Positions 1-6,967 of a stretch of 28,889 nt of DNA are shown here, one piece after another. The stretch's first letter is position 1; the number at the start of each line of letters is the position of its first letter. Below the pieces are notes generated by a model, which saw only the letters and a list, made by a program, of their open reading frames with translations, was not told the DNA's origin and ran no database searches. The position numbers and the translations under genes are program-made. Origin of the DNA: CAADGU01 sp964581605 (GTDB lineage: Bacteria; Chloroflexota; Anaerolineae; Promineifilales; Promineifilaceae). The stretch spans positions 1-28,889 of the forward strand of contig CAZOPF010000076.1 of assembly GCA_964581605.1 (NCBI GenBank), given 5' to 3'.

Positions 1-72
1 CAACGTCTTCTCTTCTTTTAACAGTTCAAGTACGATTTTGGCTTTGAAGGTAGGTAGATATTGTTTTCTCAT
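1..72 (-). CDS. IS3-family transposase OrfA, N-terminal end (cut by window edge)
   Basis: An ATG at 72 on the minus strand opens 24 codons that run off the left edge. They begin MRKQYLPTFKAKIVLELL and continue with KEEKTL. The pattern M-R-K-Q-Y-x-P-x-F-K-A-K-x-V-L-E-x-L-K-x-E-K-T-L is the usual start of IS3-family OrfA, the helix-turn-helix DNA-binding subunit that is fused to the DDE integrase OrfB by programmed frameshifting. Only the first 24 residues are visible, so subgroup and intactness cannot be judged. It lies just beyond the 3' end of the chaperone operon. Confidence 0.8.
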   Translation of the reverse strand, partial: MRKQYLPTFKAKIVLELLKEEKTL

Positions 73-126
73 GTTTTCCAGTCTACCTTAAAGTCCTCGT
101 TTTTTCTGTCCTAATTTTCTAGGCCA
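1..126 (-). mobile_element. Terminal part of an IS3-family insertion sequence
   Basis: The OrfA start at 72 is preceded on its own strand by an AT-rich leader. Read on the minus strand from 126, the leader begins TGGCCTAGAAAATTAGGACA. A 5'-TG start and an 'AAAATTAGGACAG'-like stretch about 55 bases upstream of orfA suit the left terminal inverted repeat of an IS3-type element. I place the element end near 126. This is inference, because the opposite end and any target duplication are outside the window. Confidence 0.5.
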
Positions 127-132
127 TTGTAG

Positions 133-432
133 TTGGAGCAGGCCGCGTTGATCGAAATCGCCCTCGGCCAGCAGCGCTCGTTATTTGAATTTGCCCATTA
201 TCCCAGTGGATTTAACCAGGAAGCGATCGAAGGGTTGGCGCGACATGGTCACGTTTGGAAATGGTTATTAGTCATCGCCACAGACAAGGGGAAAGAGATT
301 TTGCCCCAGCCAACAGCAACCGATCCATTTTATGAACAGATACGGAACGAGAAGTCAGAGTGGCTGAAAGCTCTATTTTTGCAAAAAGCTGACGAAGCAG
401 AACCGCTGGTTCGAGCCTGGAAACACGGTTAA
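133..432 (+). CDS. Hypothetical protein or 3' remnant next to the IS end
   Basis: This is the only plausible plus-strand coding stretch, 99 codons from a TTG at 133 to a TAA. An in-frame TAG at 130-132 precedes the TTG, and no ribosome binding site is visible. The product is soluble-looking and mixed acidic and basic, with no signal peptide or membrane segment (for example GLARHGHVWKWLLVIATDKG). I do not recognise the family. The start lies within a few bases of the inferred IS end, so this may be the surviving 3' part of a gene broken by the insertion. It converges on the chaperone operon. Confidence 0.35.
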   Translation: MEQAALIEIALGQQRSLFEFAHYPSGFNQEAIEGLARHGHVWKWLLVIATDKGKEILPQPTATDPFYEQIRNEKSEWLKALFLQKADEAEPLVRAWKHG

Positions 433-490
433 TTTTGGAGTGCCAGATGAGTACCAGTCAAAAAACGTAACCGTTCACGCTCTCCATAGG

Positions 491-529
491 TTGAGCCTGT
501 CGAAACCGGTTCCCCTTCGACAAACTCAG
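491..529. repeat. REP-like imperfect hairpin in the convergent intergenic gap
   Basis: The left arm TTGAGCCTGTCGAA (491-504) and right arm TTCGACAAACTCAG (516-529) pair over 14 positions. Eleven pairs are Watson-Crick and three are G-T or mismatch, around a loop containing ACCGGT. The TTCGACAGGCTCA-type arm is a common dispersed palindrome in many bacterial genomes. It lies 52 bases past the stop codon of the last minus-strand gene, so it could act as a transcription end or mRNA-stabilising stem for the operon. No U-tract is evident, so it is not a classical intrinsic terminator. Nothing else is seen between 433 and 580. Confidence 0.6.
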
Positions 530-580
530 GGGACGGGAGTGAATGATTACAAAAAACAAGGGATGCGATCCGGCTGCCTG

Positions 581-1966
581 TCATGTTTGCCAGAACTCTC
601 GAATCCTGGTCAATTTTTCGCGCAATTCATTGTCTTCAGGGGCATATTCCAGCGCCTTTTCTATGTCTTGCTCCATATTTTTGAGAGAATAGCGAAGATC
701 CGCGGCTGAAAGACCAGATAATTCGGCTAATTGCTTCTCTACTCTCAGATGGAGGATTTGGGCAGCCAACTGGCGAGCATTATTATTTTCTGAAGAGACC
801 TTCATAGCCGCCATACAACTTTCCAAAGCCCCCGTTATAAGGTGATCGTTATTGGTAGTCAGGAAAACGTATGCCATGAATTGTGCCTGAGATAAAAGAG
901 CGTAGTAAAGCGTCTGGCAGGCTTCCGGGTGAGCATAAGTGGAAAAATCCAATCTGTTTAGCCAGGTAATCGTATGTTGATATGCTTCATACTCTTCATC
1001 TACCAGAGAACGTGGTGGTTGTCCGTGAGGATTTCGTTTTGACTGCAAGGCTATTGCCCTGGCCCAATGTTTCTTACCCATAAGAGTGGCCAGATTGTTT
1101 AGAGTGGATTGAGCGAAGGGATGTTGTTTTAGCTCTTGGGAGGTGTATAACATTTCCCACCTGGCCCATGCCTGCTCACTTAAAGCGGACAGTTCCGGCC
1201 ATTGTTCGGCCGGCGATAGTCGTTCCGTCCACTCAGCAATTATCTCCAGATAAAGCTGTAAAGCCGGAATATAGGTGGGGAATAGCCGTAAGAACCCATC
1301 CATCACAGCCAGCGCCTCAGGGAAACGGCCGTTTAGTTTTGCATCAGGCACGGCGGCGGTCATGGCTTCATACACCAGGGCTGTTAATTCTTTACGCATG
1401 GCCGGTGGAATACGTGCCTGGCGAATGAGTTCAATATGCCGCAGAGCCCGGTCATATTGCTGCTGCTCGTAATAGTGGCGAATAAATTCGACGTGGATTT
1501 CCAAAAGGTAACCCAGCAAATCTCGACGAAATGTGGCAACCCTCTGGGCATCAAAAGAGCCAGCTATTGCCTCTCCTCGCTGGCTTAGTGTTTGCCAGAA
1601 ATCGGCGCAGGTTTGTAATTTTCGCCAGTAAAAGAGAGATTTTGTCCAGGCGTTAACGGCCGTTTCTACTCCTTCCCGTTCCAGATCCCAGGCCCAGGCA
1701 TGATACGCAATGGCCAGATGGTGGATGAGGTCACAATCACCATCACCCGCTTCATAGGCCGACTCCATCAAGGCAATGGCTTCTGGGGTGTATGGGATAA
1801 GGGTTCGGATGCCGCGCTCATCCATTGGCGCCAACATCTGCCAGGCGCGCCACTTTTGGCTACGCCCCTGGGCTGAACGCAGCGCCGTTCCCAGTTCCTG
1901 AATAATTGGCCGTAATGCTGGCGACTCAGTCGGTTTCATCGCTGTTTCATCAATTGAATTTGACAC
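581..1966 (-). CDS. Helical-repeat (TPR-like) protein, last gene of the operon
   Basis: The product is 461 aa from a GTG at 1966, which overlaps the upstream AAA+ gene by 17 bases. An in-frame ATG at 1939 (452 aa) is an equally possible start, and neither has a well-placed Shine-Dalgarno. There is no signal peptide or membrane segment. The sequence is Ala/Leu/Glu-rich and almost wholly helical, with TPR-like helix pairs. Around residues 60-160 an 'H-x-L-A-I-A-Y-H-A-W-A' helix is followed by Trp-rich helices, and the end has 'DIEKALEYAPEDNELREKL'. It is probably a soluble scaffold for the neighbouring Clp-like unfoldase. Its place at the operon end and its overlap with the AAA+ gene suggest coupled translation. 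No catalytic motif is visible and the specific role is unknown. Confidence 0.75.
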   Translation of the reverse strand: MSNSIDETAMKPTESPALRPIIQELGTALRSAQGRSQKWRAWQMLAPMDERGIRTLIPYTPEAIALMESAYEAGDGDCDLIHHLAIAYHAWAWDLEREGVETAVNAWTKSLFYWRKLQTCADFWQTLSQRGEAIAGSFDAQRVATFRRDLLGYLLEIHVEFIRHYYEQQQYDRALRHIELIRQARIPPAMRKELTALVYEAMTAAVPDAKLNGRFPEALAVMDGFLRLFPTYIPALQLYLEIIAEWTERLSPAEQWPELSALSEQAWARWEMLYTSQELKQHPFAQSTLNNLATLMGKKHWARAIALQSKRNPHGQPPRSLVDEEYEAYQHTITWLNRLDFSTYAHPEACQTLYYALLSQAQFMAYVFLTTNNDHLITGALESCMAAMKVSSENNNARQLAAQILHLRVEKQLAELSGLSAADLRYSLKNMEQDIEKALEYAPEDNELREKLTRIREFWQT

Positions 1967-2885
1967 GGCCGTGAGGTTCCCCTCTTTCCTTATTGCTTAC
2001 TAGGTGCACTTCTAAATGGACAGGATATGAACAATTTTGGGAGTGAATAAAGTCAATGACTGGATCAAGCACGGCCGTATGCACCACCCGTAGCGTCGCC
2101 CTTGCCCCTTCTGATAACGTGGCGCAAAATTGCCCGACCAGCCGCGCATCGGCATCCAGATTAGGCGAAAAAGTAATATGGAGTCCCTTTTCTTCTTGCA
2201 GCCGTGCCTGATATTCCAGCAAATAGCGACGAGCTATCTCCGTCAGATCATCCTCTGTCAATCCCCGGAAGAGGATGATCTCATCAATTCGATTAAGAAA
2301 CTCTGGCCGGAAACGAAACGACTCACCCTCGGAAGCATCGCCTCTTCTCTCAGCAGGCAAATTAAGCAAGGCTTCACGCAGTTTGTGCCGGATGGCCCAC
2401 TTGTTTTTTTGATAATCACCCGTTTCCGCCAATTGCCCCAGCCCTTCTGTTTGCACATTGCTGGTCATAATGATAATACAAGCGGAACCATCCCGAATCG
2501 GCCCGGCCGGATCATCAATCTGTCCCTCGTCAATGAAACGCAGAAGGGCGTCAAACACCTGAGGGTGAGCTTTTTCCACTTCGTCAAACAAGACCACGGA
2601 TCGAGGTTTATCGCGCAACCCATTAGTCAATTTGCCCTCCCCATAACCAATATAACCAGGCGGCGCCCCCACAAAAATGTTCATACTTTCTTTGGTCTGG
2701 AACTGCCCCATTTCCAGCATGATTAGATTTTCTTCGCTGCCAAAAACGGCGCGGGCGATAGCTTTCGCCATTTCTGTTTTGCCTACACCCGATGGCCCGC
2801 AAAATAAAAACACCCCGGCCGGTTTACCAGGCCGGCGAAAATCAAACAACATACGCCGGATGAACGGCAGGCATATTTCCACCAC
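1950..2885 (-). pseudogene. ClpB/ClpC-type D2 AAA+ module, downstream half of a gene split by an in-frame TGA
   Basis: From the first GTG after the stop this gives 311 aa. The frame is open from 2894 and is the same frame as the Clp-N gene upstream. It is a complete HSP100 D2-type AAA+ module: Walker A GPSGVGKT (30-37), pore loop GAPPGYIGYGEG (73-84), Walker B VVLFDEVEKAH (97-107), sensor-1 TSN (141-143), arginine finger RPEFLNRIDE (193-202), then a C-terminal small domain with sensor-2 GARATLR (260-266). All ATPase residues are intact, so the ATPase half is not decayed. It lacks its own credible ribosome binding site and the beginning of the first helix, which includes the 'V-x-G-Q' element, so it looks like half of one protein. 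It is labelled pseudogene only because of the stop. Readthrough, restart at the GTG, or a base error remain possible. HSP100 motors thread proteins through a hexameric pore, often with DnaK. Confidence 0.8.
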
Positions 2886-2894
2886 TTCTGTCAG

Positions 2895-2897
2895 TCA
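2895..2897 (-). other. In-frame TGA between the Clp-N and AAA+ modules
   Basis: The minus-strand codons read GCT TTG GTG TGA CTG ACA GAA GTG GTG GAA (A L V stop L T E V V E) with no frame change on either side. In HSP100 proteins this point is normally 'L-x-x-x-V-x-G-Q-x-x-A-V', immediately before the D2 P-loop. The stop sits where the conserved Gly (GGA in this reading) would be, so a single base change could produce it. Confidence 0.85.
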
Positions 2898-3953
2898 CAC
2901 CAAAGCGTGGCGCAAATCAGCCACAATGGTTTCCCAAGACTTCTTTTTTGAGGCTTCAGTGGAGGCAGGTTCGTCTTCGGGACGGAACTGGCGAGCCGCG
3001 GCCTGAACCAACACCAGGTCCACACCGCTGTCCAGGAGCAGGCGCAAGGCAAAAGTTTCCTGGCTGAGGAAAGCGCGCCACAGGTGAACCTCGGCAATCT
3101 GCGCGGCATAATCGTTAGTGGCTTCCACCACAGCCTGCTCCAAAATGCTTCTTAATGTGGAACCTATGTCTTGAAGCCGCCAATCAAGCTGGCTGCGGCT
3201 TTGTTGCGCGCGGCCACGCAGATTAACTATCACCCGCTCTTGAACTTTTTGAGGCATCACGTCTTGTTGCAGGAGGCCAATTTGGGCAGCGCCGCCGGTA
3301 AAATCCAACAGACCCAACAGCAAGTGGCGTGGATCCATTTCGCCATACCCCAGCGATTCCGCCTCCGTTTTCATCAATTCCAACACACGCTGCCCACTCG
3401 CAGTTAGAACGTCCATCTGCAATCTGTTATCGCTAAAAAAAACGGGCGGGGTGTAGCGTTTGGACAGATCAAGCTTTCGCTTTAATTCGGCGATGAGTAT
3501 AGATGGGCGGATCTGCACAACGGCAAATGTTTCAGCAACGGCCGTTGTCAGGTTTTCCAACGTGGCCAATAGCAACCACGCCTCATTGATCTGAGCAAAA
3601 ACCCCCTGATTCAGCTCCAGGTAATTTGCAAGGCTCTGCCCACTTATATCCAGCGTATCACGATGCAATTGAGATGGGGACAAAGCATCGGGATCGCTTT
3701 GGGCACAGGCCAGCAAACCCTTTTCCAACTCTGCGGGTGCAATCCGGCTCTGACTCTGTTCACGGAAAAAGTGCTGGGTGAAGCCGTTCGGGATGCTGTT
3801 GAGGGCCAGGAGAAAATGGGTACTTTCAATGCGCTGGCTATGAGTACGGGCGGCGGCGGCCGCTATCGTTTGCAAATCATTGGTCTGCTGTAAGAGCTGT
3901 GGTTCAAACAATGCCAGATTAAAACGGCCGTCTTTATCAAAGATTGATGCCAT
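2895..3953 (-). CDS. Double Clp-N domain protein, N-terminal half of a ClpB-like unfoldase
   Basis: The product is 352 aa from an ATG at 3953, preceded by GAGGAGGAG and only 2 bases after the stop codon of the upstream gene. Two Clp-N repeat modules are visible. The first spans about residues 22-163 and has 'IESTHFLLAL'. The second spans about 185-320 and has 'SGQRVLELMKTEAESLG' and 'MDPRHLLLGLLD', the hallmark of Clp_N helices. A Lys/Ser/Glu linker (325-340) leads into 'SWETIVADLRHALV', the lead-in helix of a D2 AAA+ module, and then the TGA. No D1 AAA+ domain and no M-domain are present. Even joined with the next ORF (about 667 aa) it would therefore be a minimal one-ring HSP100, shorter than ClpB at about 860 aa. 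Clp-N domains bind substrates or adaptors. Confidence 0.85.
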   Translation of the reverse strand: MASIFDKDGRFNLALFEPQLLQQTNDLQTIAAAAARTHSQRIESTHFLLALNSIPNGFTQHFFREQSQSRIAPAELEKGLLACAQSDPDALSPSQLHRDTLDISGQSLANYLELNQGVFAQINEAWLLLATLENLTTAVAETFAVVQIRPSILIAELKRKLDLSKRYTPPVFFSDNRLQMDVLTASGQRVLELMKTEAESLGYGEMDPRHLLLGLLDFTGGAAQIGLLQQDVMPQKVQERVIVNLRGRAQQSRSQLDWRLQDIGSTLRSILEQAVVEATNDYAAQIAEVHLWRAFLSQETFALRLLLDSGVDLVLVQAAARQFRPEDEPASTEASKKKSWETIVADLRHALV

Positions 3954-3955
3954 GT

Positions 3956-5401
3956 TTACTCCTCCTCTAAAATAAGTAACGCCTTCTGTTGAGTTTCCAG
4001 GGCCAAAGCAAAATCCCCCTGCCTGGCTAACTGAATAGCATGGCTCAGGTACAGAAAAACACGCCAGGCGGCAGGAACTGGTATTCCGGCGCTCGCGGCA
4101 GCCTCTAACAGGCGTAAAGCCTCTTCACAGGCGCCATGCTCGTATACTTGGTGGATCTGCCAGGCCAGAATGAGTTGAGGCGGCCAGGGGAACCATTCTT
4201 GCCAATCCCGGCTATAAATAGCGGCAAAGTCCACCATTGTTTCTGGTTGTAGCTGGATTTTTAGCCCTTGTTGCAAGGTTATGGGCAGGTTCGCCGCCAT
4301 AGCCATCATGTTGTTGTTGCCAGGTGGCTCTGGAAAGGCAAGGAGCCATTCACCCGCCCAAAGCAGTGATTCAGTCAGGCCAGCTTCTTTTGCCTGAGAC
4401 AACCAGGCAGAGGCCATTCCGTAAGCGGGTGGGATTTCCGCCAGATGGCATAAAGTTTGCAAAAAAAGGAAGTCCGCTTCGTCGGTGGCAAACAGGGCGG
4501 CGGCGGCCGGAGAGGTCAATAATTCTTTTATCTGGGGCAGATCAGCCCGCGCCATTTGGATAAGGAAAAGGCGCGTCGAAGCCCCCAGCACGGCCGTTTC
4601 TCCTGCCAGCGTATACGCCTTTTCCGCATCTGCCAGCATACCTGCTGCCGCCAACCGATCCCCCAGGAGGAGCAGTCGCCATGGCGACTGGTTTTGTGTA
4701 CGCGCCACCCATTCTTTCTGGCGCAGTAAAGCCCGCCAATCGGCCACGGCTCGTTCCTGATTGACGCCAACAGCCAGGGAACGGTAAAACATGGCATCTC
4801 CCAACAGTTTTCGCAGTGATAATTTGGCCAGTTCCTTCTGGTAGAGGGTATAAAGCGCCCTATCTGCCGTTGTTTCAAAGGTCTGGGACTCCTGGCCAAA
4901 ATACTGCCCTAACAGAAAGAGCAAGTGGGCGCGCCCGGCCAGGCTATCAGCCAGGTTCAATTCAACAGCGCCGGTTAAATCATGCCAACGTTGCCAGGCT
5001 TCCAGCCACAGGTGGTTCTTTTCAGCCAGATAGGCGCGCAGTTCCTGCGCCTGGCGAAGCCGCCGTTTTCTGGCCTGGGGCGAGATGAGGCGCTGGTCAT
5101 ACTCCGCTTCTGGCTCGTCCAGACGGATCAGACAGCCATGGGCTTCAGCTTCATAACCCAGGCGAAAGAGGGTAACGGCCGTAGCTGCCAGCAAGTCATA
5201 CACGGCCGGTATCTCTTCCAGGTATGGCAGGCCAGCCGCTGGATCCTCCTCAGCCAGAAACAATCCTAACTCGACCCGGACACGACCCTGCGCGGGGGCG
5301 ATGGCCAGGCTTTGTTCCAGACTGGTTTGGGCAGCCGCACGATCTCCTTGCGCCCAGGCCTTGACGCCGTAAAAGTAATGATATTCCCAATTCTCTGCCA
5401 T
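3956..5401 (-). CDS. TPR-repeat protein
   Basis: The product is 481 aa with its ATG at 5401, one base after the stop codon of the YidC-like gene. The N-terminus shows clear TPR helices: residues 5-37 read 'Y-H-Y-F-Y-G-V-K-A-W-A-Q-G-D-R-A-A-A...L-A-I-A-P-A', and a second pair follows around 40-95. The C-terminus ends in another TPR-like pair, 'A-R-Q-G-D-F-A-L-A-L-E-T-Q-Q-K-A-L'. The middle is long, Leu/Ala/Trp-rich and helical. There is no signal peptide or membrane segment, so it is probably a cytoplasmic adaptor. It sits between the insertase-like membrane protein and the Clp-like unfoldase, which suggests it bridges them. That role is inferred from position only. Confidence 0.8.
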   Translation of the reverse strand: MAENWEYHYFYGVKAWAQGDRAAAQTSLEQSLAIAPAQGRVRVELGLFLAEEDPAAGLPYLEEIPAVYDLLAATAVTLFRLGYEAEAHGCLIRLDEPEAEYDQRLISPQARKRRLRQAQELRAYLAEKNHLWLEAWQRWHDLTGAVELNLADSLAGRAHLLFLLGQYFGQESQTFETTADRALYTLYQKELAKLSLRKLLGDAMFYRSLAVGVNQERAVADWRALLRQKEWVARTQNQSPWRLLLLGDRLAAAGMLADAEKAYTLAGETAVLGASTRLFLIQMARADLPQIKELLTSPAAAALFATDEADFLFLQTLCHLAEIPPAYGMASAWLSQAKEAGLTESLLWAGEWLLAFPEPPGNNNMMAMAANLPITLQQGLKIQLQPETMVDFAAIYSRDWQEWFPWPPQLILAWQIHQVYEHGACEEALRLLEAAASAGIPVPAAWRVFLYLSHAIQLARQGDFALALETQQKALLILEEE

Positions 5402-5404
5402 CGG

Positions 5405-6967
5405 TCAGTGCTCGATCATCGCCCATATGCTATGTAACAAGCCATTAAACAAAATGCCAATGATGGTTAACAAACTGGCAAAAATGAATAAGGCAGCAGG
5501 AAGATTTAATAACCAGAGAAAAGCCACATAAAAAACAAAAAACATGATCAGCCCTGAGCTATCCACACGGCCTCCTTGGGCCGCTTTCATCGTTACCTGA
5601 TAACTGACAACGGCCGTTACCGCCCAAATAACAAGAATATATAAATCTCGCCGTGTGACATCTGGTATCCAGAAAAAAGAGGCATTATCTGTTGCCAGTT
5701 GCGGCGCAAAGGCGATGATGGCATTGATGGCCCATAGAAAGAAAATTAAATCCACGGCGGCAATAGCACAGCCATCGGCCGGGTTAATTTTGTGGCTGGC
5801 ATAAAGTTCCTGAACTTTTCTTTCCGCCAACGACTTATCAAAATCATACAATCGTTGAATCTGGCTAACCTGCGGTTGCAGCCGTCGTCCTTTCACAGTT
5901 AACCGGGTACTGCGCACATAGAGCGGTAAGGCCAGCCCTTTTATGCCCATCGCCAAGACCAAAAAAACAAACAGGTACGCATACTCTGTAGGAAATGGCG
6001 ACCGATCGCGCACATATTGAAAAAACATAAAAGACAAATCCGTGCGGCGCAATTCCAGTAAAGGTTCCTGGACGATGGCGTGTGTGGTACTCCAACCCCA
6101 TCCACCAGGGGTCAAGAACCAGCCTTCACTTTTTGGTTCTCTCAGGACAAATTCGTAAACCTTAGTCTTATCGTTGGGATCTGGCCGGCTGCGCCGTTGC
6201 GACCAGTTAGAAACTCTTTCGGAAAAGGAAAGTGTTTCGTCAGGCGGCGGCAGGGGGAGAAAACGCTGGCGAAAAGCGGCCGAGGCGGCGTATGGCGTTT
6301 CTGGCGCCAGGTTCATGACGGACTGGTAGGCATAATAGGCTTTTTCCAGATCGGCGGCTCGTTCCCAGGCAACGGCCGTTAACAAACCAGCCGCGTATTC
6401 ACCTTCACCATCTGTACTTTGTGACACGGCTTCGAGTAGCATTGTTATGGCGGCCGCCTCCTGCTCACTGCCACTCCAGATTTCATTCAAAGCGGCCGTC
6501 ACACGTGCCTGTGAAAACTCGGCGGCCGTTAACCAGCCCCACTCAGCCGGAATAGCTACTGCTTCAGGAATAGGTTCTGGCGCAGGGATGGGGGTAGCAA
6601 CCGGTTCGGGCGATGTCAGGTCTGCTGACTCCGCCTCGGAGACAGACATGCCCGCTGTTATTGTTACACCTGAGTACTGAGAAATTATGGTCGTGGAAGT
6701 TACATAGTCGCCGGTAAATAAAAAACGGCCAGCCGCGATGATGAGTACAACGCCAGCATAACCTACCAGAATTCCCCATAGTTTTGCCAGCAATCCTTTC
6801 TGCCCAAGACCGAATAACCCCCAGATGATGAGCAGCACACCAAAAATAACTGCCCCACTTATGACAAGGAATTGCCAGATGTTTTCTGCCCGCCAACCTA
6901 TTAAAACTAGGATACCAATAGCCACTAATATCAGACAGCCGCACATGCTTTGTTCATCATCCGTCAT
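5405..6967 (-). CDS. YidC/Oxa1-type membrane insertase core with an extra N-terminal membrane and linker region
   Basis: The start chosen is the ATG at 6967, which overlaps the upstream stop as ATGA and follows AGGAG by 8 bases (520 aa). Residues 10-80 form about three hydrophobic segments. Residues 110-140 are a Pro/Glu/Ala linker (PEPVATPIPAPEPIPEA). Residues 145-235 are helical and TPR-like. A loop rich in Trp and Arg follows. From 325 the YidC fold appears: TM 'FLVLAMGIKGLALPLYVRSTR', a cytoplasmic helical hairpin 'LQPQVSQIQRLYD...ERKVQELYASHKINPADGC', then three or four further TMs to 515. The essential Arg of YidC TM1 is replaced by Lys343 at the matching position, keeping the charge. 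Canonical insertases lack this extension. A dedicated insertase, translocon or membrane effector is plausible, and a housekeeping role is unlikely in this operon. Confidence 0.8.
   Translation of the reverse strand: MTDDEQSMCGCLILVAIGILVLIGWRAENIWQFLVISGAVIFGVLLIIWGLFGLGQKGLLAKLWGILVGYAGVVLIIAAGRFLFTGDYVTSTTIISQYSGVTITAGMSVSEAESADLTSPEPVATPIPAPEPIPEAVAIPAEWGWLTAAEFSQARVTAALNEIWSGSEQEAAAITMLLEAVSQSTDGEGEYAAGLLTAVAWERAADLEKAYYAYQSVMNLAPETPYAASAAFRQRFLPLPPPDETLSFSERVSNWSQRRSRPDPNDKTKVYEFVLREPKSEGWFLTPGGWGWSTTHAIVQEPLLELRRTDLSFMFFQYVRDRSPFPTEYAYLFVFLVLAMGIKGLALPLYVRSTRLTVKGRRLQPQVSQIQRLYDFDKSLAERKVQELYASHKINPADGCAIAAVDLIFFLWAINAIIAFAPQLATDNASFFWIPDVTRRDLYILVIWAVTAVVSYQVTMKAAQGGRVDSSGLIMFFVFYVAFLWLLNLPAALFIFASLLTIIGILFNGLLHSIWAMIEH

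Noticed and set aside
440..709. Plus-strand ORF of 89 codons
   Set aside because: It is made of the hairpin repeat and antisense of the last operon gene, with no start signal or protein-like composition.
2130..2726. Plus-strand ORF of 198 codons antisense to the AAA+ module
   Set aside because: The opposite strand carries all AAA+ motifs in order. The ORF is a shadow.
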